A stretch of 64,000 nucleotides of DNA. Source: Deltaproteobacteria bacterium (GTDB lineage: Bacteria; Myxococcota; XYA12-FULL-58-9). Positions 33,442-43,500 of the stretch are shown piece after piece. The notes under the pieces were generated by a model. It ran no database searches, had not been told where the DNA came from, and worked only from the letters and a program-made list of their open reading frames with translations. Numbering within the stretch: the stretch's first letter is position 1; each line of letters starts with the position of its first letter. The stretch lies in contig JACRCV010000075.1 in the NCBI GenBank assembly GCA_016218825.1, positions 62,001 to 126,000 of the forward strand, in the 5' to 3' direction. The translations under genes and the position numbers were made by a program.

Positions 33442-34740
33442 TCAACTGGGATCCTTTGCAAAGCCATTGAGCAGTGACTCGATTCTCTTGATATTTGCCC
33501 GATCTACGGGCCCCACCAGGGTGCCGTGCAGCCGGCCGCTCTGGAACACGGTGCGCGCGACGCGGTTTAAGTCGGCGAGGGTGATGGCTTGCAGGCGTAG
33601 GGCCCGCGCCTCCAGCGGCTTGGGCTCGGAGAGCAGGGTCGCGGCCCCGAAGTCGGCGGCCAGATCCGACGGCGAATCGACCTCGAACTCCAGGTCGTTC
33701 AGCTCCCGCTCGCGCACCGTGTCGAGCTCCTCGGCGGTCAGGCCCTCGGCGCAGATCTCGCCGAGCGCCTCGAGGGTCGCGGCCACCGCGGTCGCGGCGC
33801 GGCGCGGCGCGGCCTTCAGCTCGATGTCGAGCAGGCCGCAGTCGGCGTAACAGTCGAGCGTGGTGCCGAGCTCGTAGACCAGGCCGCGGCGCTCGGCCAC
33901 CGCCTGCTGCAGTCGGCTGCCGACGCCCTCGTCGAGCAGGCGCGACAACAGCACCAACGTCGGGAAGTCGGCGTGGGTGTCGGGCAAGGCCTCGAAGGTC
34001 AGCTGCACCGCGAGCTGCGAGGCGGGCACGCGACGCAACACCAGCCGGGCGCGCGGGCGGAAGCGGGCCGCGACGCCGTCCGCGGTGCGCTCGCCCTTCG
34101 CGAGCCCCTTGAACGCCGCGGCCGCGAGGTCGACGACCTCGTCGGCGCGGACCTTGCCGGCGACCGTGAGCACCATGTTCTGGCCGACGTAGTGGCGGGC
34201 GTGGTGATCGGTCAGATCGCGCTCGGTGAACGCCGGCACGGTCGCGAGCGAGCCGGCGATGCGTCGACCCATCGCGTGGTCGCGCCACACCGCGGCGCGC
34301 GACAGGTTGTTGATCTCGGCGTCGGCGCCGTCCTCGTCGAGCTCGGCGCGCAGCTCCTCGGCGACGATGGCGCGCTCGGTCTCGAGGTCGCACAACGTCG
34401 GGTGCTGGACCATGTCGGCGAGCACCCCGAGCGCCGCCTGCATCCGCGACGGATGGATCGACAACGACAAGCGGGTGTGGTCGCGCCAGGTCGCCGCCTG
34501 CAGCGTGCCGCCGGAGCGCTCGAAGGCGCGCGCCAGCTTCTTGGTGTCCGGAAAGCGGGCGCTGCCGCGGTACAACATGTGCTCGAGCAGGTGCGACAGG
34601 CCCCAGTGCCGCGGCGCTTCGTAGCGCGAGCCGCATTTCACGAACAGCGACAGGTCGGCCGAGTGCAGGTGGGGTTGCTCGAGCGTCACGACGCTCAAAC
34701 CGGTTGTCAGCTCGACTTTTTGGAACGGTATCATGACCAC
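33442..34740 (-). CDS. M16-family zinc peptidase (insulinase/processing-peptidase type)
   Basis: GLSHLLEHMLYRGSARFP (HxxEH), downstream ETERAIVAEELR. Confidence 0.92.
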   Translation of the reverse strand: MVMIPFQKVELTTGLSVVTLEQPHLHSADLSLFVKCGSRYEAPRHWGLSHLLEHMLYRGSARFPDTKKLARAFERSGGTLQAATWRDHTRLSLSIHPSRMQAALGVLADMVQHPTLCDLETERAIVAEELRAELDEDGADAEINNLSRAAVWRDHAMGRRIAGSLATVPAFTERDLTDHHARHYVGQNMVLTVAGKVRADEVVDLAAAAFKGLAKGERTADGVAARFRPRARLVLRRVPASQLAVQLTFEALPDTHADFPTLVLLSRLLDEGVGSRLQQAVAERRGLVYELGTTLDCYADCGLLDIELKAAPRRAATAVAATLEALGEICAEGLTAEELDTVRERELNDLEFEVDSPSDLAADFGAATLLSEPKPLEARALRLQAITLADLNRVARTVFQSGRLHGTLVGPVDRANIKRIESLLNGFAKDPS

Positions 34741-34768
34741 GTCCTGAGTCGGTGCTGGCCCTTCCTCG

Positions 34769-34796
34769 ATGTTAGTCTGACGCCCGCCCCTGTCAA
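34769..34796 (-). promoter_or_regulatory. candidate sigma-70-type promoter for M16 peptidase
   Basis: Minus strand TTGACA-16 nt-TAACAT immediately upstream of the CDS. Confidence 0.5.
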
Positions 34797-34981
34797 GGCT
34801 GGCCGCGGTCTTTCATGGATCGCGCGATCGGGGCCGCGGTGTGATGTAATGTGTTGAATCTATTATTGTTTATGCCGGACGACAGGGGTCCGCGGAGGTC
34901 GAACACGGGTTTCACGCCGCGGGTGGCCGCGTTTCGCCGCGATGCAGTGTAGGTGCTGGAAATGAATACTCAATATGTCAA

Positions 34982-36907
34982 TTACCTGGGCTCGCGCGGC
35001 AGGTGCAGGCGAACCTTCGTGCCCTCGCCGGGGGTGGAGGCGATCTCGATGCCGCCGCCGTGCTCCGTCATGATCTGGTGCGCGAGCGACAACCCGAGCC
35101 CGGTGCCCTCGGGCTTGGTGGTGAAGAACGGCTCGAAGACCCGCGGCAACAGCGCCGGTGGGATGCCCGGGCCGCTGTCTTTGACCTCGAGGTCGCAGGT
35201 GGTGTCGGTCTGGCGAGTCGCGATGCAGAGCGTGCCGCCGTCGGGCATCGCCTCGCGCGCGTTGCGGACGATGTTCAACAGCGCCTGGCGGACCTGGCCC
35301 GGGTCACACGACGCGAGCGGCGGCGGCGTCGCGAGCTCGACCTTCAGCTCGATTCCATGCGCCTTGAGCTCCTCGGAGAGCATCGCGGTGAGGTCGGCGA
35401 CGACGGCGTTGACGTCCACGGCGCGCAGATCGGGGCGCGGCAGGCGCGCGAGCTTCAAGTAGCCTTCGGTGATCTGGGTCAGGCGCTCGATCTCCTGGGC
35501 GATGGCGCCGAGCAGGGCCGCGGCCTCGGCGCGCTTGGGCTCGGCGAGGGCGGTCGACAGCTCCTCGTCCAACAGCTCGGCGTTCAGGCCGATGGCCGAC
35601 AACGGGTTCCTGACCTCGTGCGCGACCTGCGCCGACAGGCTGCCGACCGCGGCCAGACGCTCGGCGGCGAGCAATTGCATCCGCACCCGCACCGCCTCGG
35701 TGACGTCGTCCGCGACCCACAACAGGCCGCGCGCCGCGCCGCTCTCGTCGAGGTAGGGCACCACCGTCAGGTCGAGGAGGCGGTCGACGCCGCCGTGGCG
35801 GTAGGGCAGGCCTTCGTAGCGCAGGCTCACGCGTTCGCGCATCGCGCGCTCGACCTCGGCCTTGACGTCGGCGCCGCGAGCCACGAGCGCCAAGGTCAGC
35901 GGGTGATGTTGCATCTCGGTGTTGTCGCCGACGGTCTCGGCGCCCAAGGCCTGGCGCGCGGCACGGTTGCTGCCGGTGATGTGGCCGGTGCCGTCGGTCA
36001 CCAGGATCGCCGAGCGCAGGCTGTTGACCAGGTTCTCGTTGTAGAGGCGCAAGAGCGCCAGCTCCTGCTCGGCGCGCCGGCTCGCCTGCAGCGCGCGCTC
36101 CAGCTCGCGGGTGCGGTCGGTGAGGGTCGCCTCCAAGGTCGCCTGCGCGCTCGACAGCTCATTCAGGCGGGCGGCGAACTGGCGCTCCTCGTTGGTGCGC
36201 GGCTGCACCTTGGCGCCGCGCGATAGCCGTGTGAGTCGCCACGCCGGCCAGCCGGCCATACACAACGCCGCGAGCGCCGCGACGACGAACAGCGGCCAGA
36301 CGAAGCGGGGGACGAGCGGCGCGGCGGCGGCGGCGAACGCGGCCTGGGCGCCGACGGCGATCTCCATGATCCGGACCGTCGCCGCGAGGTTGGTGGCCAC
36401 CGTGCGGTCGACGCGATCGAGCTCCTGCAACGCGACGCGGGTCGCGTCGTCATCGTCGTTGCTGACCGCATCGAGGAGCGCTTCCAGCGCCGGGCCCATC
36501 TCCAGCATCGCCTCGGAGACCCGGTCGAGCTGCCCAGTCAGGTGGCCCAGGTCGCTCTCGAGGCGCGCGGTCGCGCCCGGGACTGCGATCCGGCCCGCGG
36601 TCGCCGCGGCCTCGGCGACGTAGCGCTCCATCTCCTGGAGATAGTGCTCCGCGGTCGAGGAGAGCATCGCCACCTGGTTGGCGGTCCGGGTCTCGAGCAA
36701 CGCCTCGCGGGTGCGGCGCACGGTGCGGTCGTGGCGCTCGCGCAGCCGCGCCAACGCCCGGCCGAGGCGCTGGTCCATGTCGACCACCGCCGCGTAGCGG
36801 CGATCGGTCCTGGCGTGGTCGTAGAGCTCGACGGTGGTGAGGCCGATGCCGGCCACGAGGACGAGCGCCGGGGCCCACAGGGCCTGAAACACCAGGGATC
36901 GGATCAT
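34982..36907 (-). CDS. membrane sensor histidine kinase (PAS + HisKA + HATPase), no adjacent response regulator
   Basis: SAQVAHEVRNPLSAIGLNAELL H-box; NIVRNAREAMPDGG N-box; DSGPGIPPALLPRVFEPFFTTKPEGTGLGLSLA; PAS-like ILVTDGTGHITGSNRAA. Confidence 0.92.
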   Translation of the reverse strand: MIRSLVFQALWAPALVLVAGIGLTTVELYDHARTDRRYAAVVDMDQRLGRALARLRERHDRTVRRTREALLETRTANQVAMLSSTAEHYLQEMERYVAEAAATAGRIAVPGATARLESDLGHLTGQLDRVSEAMLEMGPALEALLDAVSNDDDDATRVALQELDRVDRTVATNLAATVRIMEIAVGAQAAFAAAAAPLVPRFVWPLFVVAALAALCMAGWPAWRLTRLSRGAKVQPRTNEERQFAARLNELSSAQATLEATLTDRTRELERALQASRRAEQELALLRLYNENLVNSLRSAILVTDGTGHITGSNRAARQALGAETVGDNTEMQHHPLTLALVARGADVKAEVERAMRERVSLRYEGLPYRHGGVDRLLDLTVVPYLDESGAARGLLWVADDVTEAVRVRMQLLAAERLAAVGSLSAQVAHEVRNPLSAIGLNAELLDEELSTALAEPKRAEAAALLGAIAQEIERLTQITEGYLKLARLPRPDLRAVDVNAVVADLTAMLSEELKAHGIELKVELATPPPLASCDPGQVRQALLNIVRNAREAMPDGGTLCIATRQTDTTCDLEVKDSGPGIPPALLPRVFEPFFTTKPEGTGLGLSLAHQIMTEHGGGIEIASTPGEGTKVRLHLPREPR

Positions 36908-36974
36908 CAGGCGAAAAGGCTACTACGCTCCCGGGTTTCGGGCTACCCTGCTTTTTTTGCCCGCCCTTGGTCTC

Positions 36975-37004
36975 TTGACCAGGCGCCGGAGCGTGCAGTT
37001 TAAT
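36975..37004 (+). promoter_or_regulatory. candidate sigma-70-type promoter for PEGA-kelch-giant surface cluster
   Basis: TTGACC (36975-36980), 18-nt spacer, TTTAAT (36999-37004). Confidence 0.5.
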
Positions 37005-37056
37005 GGCCCGGTTTTGGGGAATCGAGCAACCGCAAACACTCTGGAGTAACCTCGCC

Positions 37057-38892
37057 GTGGGTCGGTCAATATCCTCTCTGCTCCTCGTGAGTTGCGCTCT
37101 CGCCTCGCCGGCCGTGGCCGCGCCAAAGATGGTATTTTTTCCGGTGGTTCCTCTGGCCGGCCAGGTGGAGGACGCGCCCGCGGCGCAGATGACGCGCGCG
37201 GTGCTCGAGGAGTTCAAGCAGCAGCAGGAGAAGGTCCAGGTGGTGGAGGGCCAGCAGCCCACCGCCGCGGTCACCGCTCCGGACACGGCGCGCAAGCCGG
37301 CGCGCTCCGACGTCGAGTATCGCGCCGCGCTCGGTCAGCTGAAGGAGGGCGCGAAGCAGGCGCAGAAGCTCCGGTTCCCGCAGGCGATCCGCGCCTTGCG
37401 CAAGGGCATCGACGACATCACCAAGAACCTCGATCTGCTCGACGACTACGGCAAGCTCGTCGACGCCTACGTCCTGCTCGCGGTGTCGTACTTCCGCAAA
37501 GGCCAACAAGCGGCGGGCGCGGACGTCCTCGAGACCCTGGCGCGGCTGCGGCCGGAGTACGAGCTCGACCAGGCGCAGTACCCGCCGGTCTTCATCGCGG
37601 TGCACAACCAGGCCCGGGCCCGGGCGCTGGCGCGGCCGCGCGGCGCGCTGCACGTGACGAGCGCGCCCGCCAACGCCGAGGTCGTCGTCAACGGGCGGCC
37701 GCTGGGGGCGACGCCGATCCTGATCGAAGAGGTCGTGCCCGGCGAGCAGCACCTGGTGGTGAAGATGGGGGACAACGTCTGGGCGCGGGTGGTCACGGTG
37801 CACGAGGGTGACAGCGCCGACGTCCACGCCAACCTCGGCGCCGGTGGGCCGGAGGCCCCGGTGACGATGGGGGACGCGATCGCCGCCAATCGCTTCGACC
37901 AGGACGTGCGCAAGACGGCGCGCGCCGCGGCGAAGAACGCCGGTGCCGACCTGGCGCTCGTGACCGCGATGGGGATGGGCGATCGGATGTTCACGCTCGC
38001 CGGCTACCTCGGCAACGTCAAGACCGGGCGGTGGGTAGCGATCACCCCGGTGTCGCCCGACCTCGATCTGCTGTCGGACTCCATCGAGGCGCACACCCTG
38101 GTGCGCGACGTGGTCGGCAAGCTCGAGGCCTTCGACAACCCGATCGCCGAGGACACCGTGCCCTTTGTCGCCGGCAAGCCGGTCTCGGTGGTGAAGAAGA
38201 GCACCGCGCTCAAAGAGGCGCGCGCGCAGTTCGTCGCTGCTGACCTCAAGGTCGCGGCGGCCGTCGATCGGGGACCGATCCAGCCCGTCGCGCACGCGGC
38301 CCGGCCACCGGAGGTGCCCGAGATGACGCCGCCGGCCGACGCCGAGCCGCCGGCGACGGAAGGGCGCAGGCCGATCGGCAGCCGCGGGCCGGTCAAGGCG
38401 CCGGTGTCGCGAGAGATCGCGGCCACACCGCCGCCGCCGCCGGTCAAGACCGTGACGCCGCCCACCCCTGCGGCGCGCGAGGTCGACGCCGAGCCCCGCC
38501 GCGGGCCGGTCAGCCGCGAGAGCGGTGGCCGGGGGCCGGTGGTGGCGGGCGATCTGGGGATCGAGATCGACGATCGGCCGGCGGGCGCGCCGCCGCCCGA
38601 GGCGAAGCCGGCGAAGGAGCCGAGCAAGGCCGTCGCGGTCAGCGCCGAGCCGGTCCTCGAGCCGCGCGAGGTGTTTGCCGCCGGCAGCGTCGCCCCCGGC
38701 GCGAGCGGGCCGCTCGCCAACCCCGACCTCGAGATCGAGGCGACGGTCGGCCAGAAGAAGCTCTACCAGGAGTGGTGGTTCTGGACCGCGGTCGCAGTCG
38801 GCGCCGTGGTCGTCGGCACCGGGATCGGGGGCAGCATTTGGTGGTTCCAGCATCGTGACCCGAGCTCGGTCACGGTGTACGCGGTGTGGTGA
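37057..38892 (+). CDS. PEGA-domain protein with signal peptide and single C-terminal TM
   Basis: GALHVTSAPANAEVVVNGRPLGATPILIEEVVPGEQHLVVKMG; C-terminal WWFWTAVAVGAVVVGTGIGGSIWWF. GTG 37057 with GGAG SD preferred because the ORF-track ATG (37003) lies inside the -10 box. Confidence 0.7.
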   Translation: MGRSISSLLLVSCALASPAVAAPKMVFFPVVPLAGQVEDAPAAQMTRAVLEEFKQQQEKVQVVEGQQPTAAVTAPDTARKPARSDVEYRAALGQLKEGAKQAQKLRFPQAIRALRKGIDDITKNLDLLDDYGKLVDAYVLLAVSYFRKGQQAAGADVLETLARLRPEYELDQAQYPPVFIAVHNQARARALARPRGALHVTSAPANAEVVVNGRPLGATPILIEEVVPGEQHLVVKMGDNVWARVVTVHEGDSADVHANLGAGGPEAPVTMGDAIAANRFDQDVRKTARAAAKNAGADLALVTAMGMGDRMFTLAGYLGNVKTGRWVAITPVSPDLDLLSDSIEAHTLVRDVVGKLEAFDNPIAEDTVPFVAGKPVSVVKKSTALKEARAQFVAADLKVAAAVDRGPIQPVAHAARPPEVPEMTPPADAEPPATEGRRPIGSRGPVKAPVSREIAATPPPPPVKTVTPPTPAAREVDAEPRRGPVSRESGGRGPVVAGDLGIEIDDRPAGAPPPEAKPAKEPSKAVAVSAEPVLEPREVFAAGSVAPGASGPLANPDLEIEATVGQKKLYQEWWFWTAVAVGAVVVGTGIGGSIWWFQHRDPSSVTVYAVW

Positions 38893-40454
38893 TGAACATG
38901 CGGCACCTCCTCATCGGTCTCTTTGCGCTCGCGGCGGCGGGCGGCTGCGGCAAGTCGCTGCAGTTGAATCTGGTGGTCAACGATCCGTGCAACCAGCGGG
39001 TGTTGGGGGACACGACCCTCGGGATCAGCCACATCGAGCTGTCGATCGCGGCGCCGGACTTAGTCGCCCCGGAGGGCACGACGTGGTCGCGGGCCGAAGG
39101 GCAAGGGGAGGCGCCCGGCATCACCCCGGTGGCGAACGCCACCGTGACCGTCGAGGGGCGCGCCGCCAACGGCGCCGGCGCCCCGGCGGACGTGCTCGCG
39201 GCGATCGGGGTCGGCTACGTCGATCTCACCGGCAAGGACACCGACGTCGTCGACCTCCAGGTCGTCTTCGGGCGCATCGACCGGTTCATGAACACCACCG
39301 ACGCCGCCGCGGCCTCCGACGGCACCGTGCGTTGCACCGCGCTGTCGGCCGAGCGACGCGGCCACACCGCCAGCCTGTTGCCGGACGGAAGGGTCTTCAT
39401 CGCCGGCGGCGAGGCGGTCAAACCGTCGGCGACCACGTTCTGGGAGACGACGGAGTACTTCGAGCCGACGACCGGGTTGTTTGAGCGCGGCCCCAACATG
39501 AAGTGGGTCCGCAAGGCGCACACCGCGACGGTGCTGAACGACGGCCGCGTCCTGTTGACCGGCGGCGTCGGCCTGAACGGCACCAGCGTCGACACCTGGA
39601 AGGTGGCGTTGATCTACAACCCGACCACCGGCGCGTTCGACAACCCCATCCCGATGAAGGCACAGCGCGCCAACCACACCGCGACCCTGCTCGATGACGG
39701 CCGGGTGCTGGTGGCCGGCGGGACACAGGGCACCCATGACCTCGACACCACCGAGATCTTCGATCCGACCTCCGGAGCTTTCTGCGACGGGCCACAGCTG
39801 AAGCCGCCGTCGGGCGCCGCCCAGCCGCGCGCGTTCCACAGCGCGGTGCGCGTCGGCAGGTCTCAGGTCGCGCTGATCGGTGGTCAGGGCGCCGGGCAGC
39901 TCCTGTCGTCGGTTCACTTCGTCGAGGTCGTTGGCTGCGGCGGCTCGGTGGCCGCCGGACAGAGCTTGAGCAAGGCCCGGAGCAACGCGGTCGCCGCGCT
40001 CATTCCCGGCAAGGACGCGGTGGTCGTGGCCGGCGGCTTCGACGCGGTCGTGACCGCGATCGAGAACGGCAAGGGCATCGATTCGGTCGAGGTCATCAAG
40101 CTCTCGCCGCAGAACCTCGGCCAGTCGACCGTCGACTGCAGCACCCTGCGCCTGCTGTCGGCGCGCGGCGCGGCGGCCGCGGCCGAGGTCCCCGGCGGCC
40201 TGTTGGTGGCGGGGGGGCTCGGGGCCACCGGTCTCGGGCAGAACACCGCCGAGACCATTCGCTACGGCGACATCGGCACCTGCGAGCTGGCGTTTACGGC
40301 CACGGCGGGCGGCCTCGGGGTCCCTCGCGCCGGGTCGCAGGCGACGCTGATGGTGGGCGGCGACGTCTTGCTGTCCGGGGGATTCAACACCGACGGCGGC
40401 AGCACGGTGACGCAGCCCCAGGCTCAGGGCGAGATCTACGTGCGGCGCCGCTGA
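38892..40454 (+). CDS. kelch-repeat lipoprotein
   Basis: Lipobox-like AAAGGC; repeated RxxHTATLLxDGRVLVAGG units; ATG overlaps upstream TGA (TGATG). Confidence 0.8.
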   Translation: MNMRHLLIGLFALAAAGGCGKSLQLNLVVNDPCNQRVLGDTTLGISHIELSIAAPDLVAPEGTTWSRAEGQGEAPGITPVANATVTVEGRAANGAGAPADVLAAIGVGYVDLTGKDTDVVDLQVVFGRIDRFMNTTDAAAASDGTVRCTALSAERRGHTASLLPDGRVFIAGGEAVKPSATTFWETTEYFEPTTGLFERGPNMKWVRKAHTATVLNDGRVLLTGGVGLNGTSVDTWKVALIYNPTTGAFDNPIPMKAQRANHTATLLDDGRVLVAGGTQGTHDLDTTEIFDPTSGAFCDGPQLKPPSGAAQPRAFHSAVRVGRSQVALIGGQGAGQLLSSVHFVEVVGCGGSVAAGQSLSKARSNAVAALIPGKDAVVVAGGFDAVVTAIENGKGIDSVEVIKLSPQNLGQSTVDCSTLRLLSARGAAAAAEVPGGLLVAGGLGATGLGQNTAETIRYGDIGTCELAFTATAGGLGVPRAGSQATLMVGGDVLLSGGFNTDGGSTVTQPQAQGEIYVRRR

Positions 40455-40597
40455 TGCGGCGCGGTCCATCACCCTTCGGGAAATGTCAAGCGTGACGGCG
40501 GCCCGACCCGCGATCGGCGCTCGCGAGGCCGCTTCTTTCTTTGGAACGGCGCCGAATTCCCCAGTAGACTTGGCGCATTCGAGCTCCACTTGGCGGG

Positions 40598-43500
40598 ATG
40601 GAAACCACCGGTGCCGTGAAGGGCGATCTCGTCCATAGGGTCGTCGGGGGAAGGCTCGTCCGGGTTTCGGTCCTCGGCGTTGCGGTGCTCGGCGCTGTCG
40701 CGCCCGCCTATGCCGACGTCGAAGGGACCGCCCCAGCCAAGGTGGGGAATTGGCGGCTCTACGGCGGCCACTCGGCGCTCGGCGCCGCGCTGATGGTGCC
40801 CGGTCCGAGCCGCGCCGAGGTCAACAGCGTCTTGTTGCCGAGCGCGACCTCCGAGGTCACCGATCTGCCTTACGACGCCGAGGTCGCGGCGGCCTATCTG
40901 TTCTGGAGCGGCTCGCTCACCTATCTCGACCGCTCCGGGCCGCCGGACCCGCCCGACCGCGAGGTCGACTTCACCGCCGCGGACGGTACGTTCTACAACG
41001 ACTTGTCGGTCGACACCGACTACACCGGCTTTGGCCGCTGCGCGACGGTCGCGGGGTTGGGGGGATTCTTCTATTGCCGGCGGGACGTGACCGACCTCAT
41101 CCAGGCGCAAGGCCCGGGTAACGCCAACGGCATCTACAGCGTCGGGGACCTGCGGGCCGATCCCGGCACGTTCGATCCGAGCGATCCGCAGTTCGTCAAC
41201 TCGCAGGCCAAGTACGCCAACTGGTCGTTGGTGATCGTGTGGAAAGCGGCGAGCGAGACGGTGCGCCGCGACGTCGTGCTCTACGACGGCTTCTTGCGCC
41301 TCGACGAGGTCGTGCCGCGCGCGAACGATCCGACGCCGCTGGGGGTGTACAGCTTCACGGTCGCCGACTTCGTGGTCGGCAGTCCGGCGCTCGGCCGCCT
41401 CACGGTGTTCGCCATGGAGGGAGATCGGCAGCTGGGCGTACCGCCGCAGGATCTGACCGGGTGTCCGTCGTGCTGGGACGGCCTGTCGTTCCGTGCGCAG
41501 AGCGCCGCGAGCCCGACGATGCTCGCGAACGGCATGAACCCGCGTTACAACAGCTTCAACTCGTCCTCCGACGTCAGCACCGACATCGACACCTACTCGC
41601 TCGGCGGGCTCATCGGCACCGGGGACACGAGCGCGACCTTGACGATGTTGAGCGGCGACGGCGCCGTCGACGTCGCCTACAACCAGGGGAACGGCGAGAG
41701 CTTCAACGTCGGCTGGGTCGTGATGACGATCGACACCTTGACGCCCAACTTCGCCGGCTCGCAGACCCGCAAGACGGTGCTGCCGGCGAACGCCGGCCCC
41801 GGGCAGCGGCTCTACTATCTGATCGACGTCGTGAACCAGGGCTCGGCGGCGGCGACCGGCGTCGTTGTCAAGGACAGCATCCCGGCCGGTAGCCGCTACC
41901 TCGCCGGCTCGACCCGGGTGAACGGGGTGCCGCGCGCCGACGTCGGCGGCACGAGCCCGCTCTTGGCAGGGCTGAGCCTGGGGACGATCGGCGACGCGCA
42001 CAGCGGCGGCAACAGCCGCCAGGTGACCTTCGAGGTCGAGGTCGAGGCGGCGGCGTGCGGCGGCGTGGTCGACAACTACGCGACGGTGCTGTCGAACGAG
42101 ACCGATCCGGTGACGCTCGGCCCGGCCCGGACGACGGTCTCGACCTCGGTGTTGGACCCGCCGACCAAAGCGGTGGCCTTCGTCTCTGCGCCGCCGGTGG
42201 GCCCGGGCTCGACCTTCGCCTACACCATCGATCTCGGCAACTCGGGGTCGAGCGCGGCGTCCGGCGTCAAGGTCAGCGATCCGTTGCCGCCCTACGTCCG
42301 CGTCGCCAGCGTCCTCGCGACCAGCGGCGGCTGGAGCTTGAGCGGCAACACCTTGACGGTCACCAACATCGACGTGCCGGCGAGCGGCAGCGCCCAGGTG
42401 GTGGTGGTCGGTCTCGTGCTCTCGGTCGCCGAGCTCCAGGCGGCCGGGGTCAGCGAATCGAGCATCGACGGCCTGCTGGTCTCCAACCAGGCGACGGTGT
42501 CGGGCGGCTGCGCACCGGATCAGGTGACCGACGACCCCGAAAGCGGCGGTCTGCAGCCGACGACGTTCTCCCTGACCTACGCGCCGATCCTCGGCAGCTC
42601 GAGCAAGACCGGCGTCGATCTGAACGGCGGCGCGCTCGAGCCCGGCGACGTCATCCGCTACACGGTCACGGCGCGCAACACCGGCAACCGCGCCGTCGAG
42701 GTGGTGCTCACCGACGGCATCCCGGCGAACACCAGCTACGTGCCGGGCTCGACGAAGCTCGACGGGCTCTCGGTGCCCGACGTCGGCGGCACGAGCGCGC
42801 TCTTAGCCGGCTACTCGCTCGGGATCCTCGGGTACGTCGGTGACAACGATCGGGTCGTGAGCTTCGAGGTCAGCGTCCCGGCGCTGGCGGCGAACGGCGC
42901 GGTAGTCACCAATCAGGCGACGCTGTCGGTGCCGCAGGTGCCGGCGGCCGGCGTCCAGGTGAGCTCGGCGCCGCTCGTCGTCCGCGCCGCCCCCGACCTG
43001 TCCACGTCGACGAAGACGGTGCTCGATCAGACCGCGCCGTTCGGGGTCTACATCCCCGGTGATCTAGTCACCTACACCATCACCGTGGTGAACAGCGGCA
43101 ATCGGCCGGCGACCAACGTCGCGGTGCAAGACGAGCTGCCGGTGGAGGTCGAGGTCATCGCGGTGAGCGGCGGCGGCGTGGTCGGGGCCGGGAGCGTCAG
43201 CTGGCCGACGCGCGCGTCGCTCGCTGCCGGCGGCACGCTCACCTACACGATTCAGGCGCGCCTCGCGCCCCTGATCGACAACGGCGTCGTGGTGACGAAC
43301 CTCGGTCGGATCGCGTGCGCCGAGCTCGTGGAGACCACGGTCAGCGCCGGCGTCACGATCACCAGCGGCCCGCACCTCGCGGTGACGAAGATCGACGTGC
43401 ACCCGTCGTCGCCGCCGCGCCCCGGTGACGGGGTCAGCTACCGCATTCGGATCGAGAACGACGGCACCGCGATCGCCCGGGACCTGCAGGTCACCGACGA

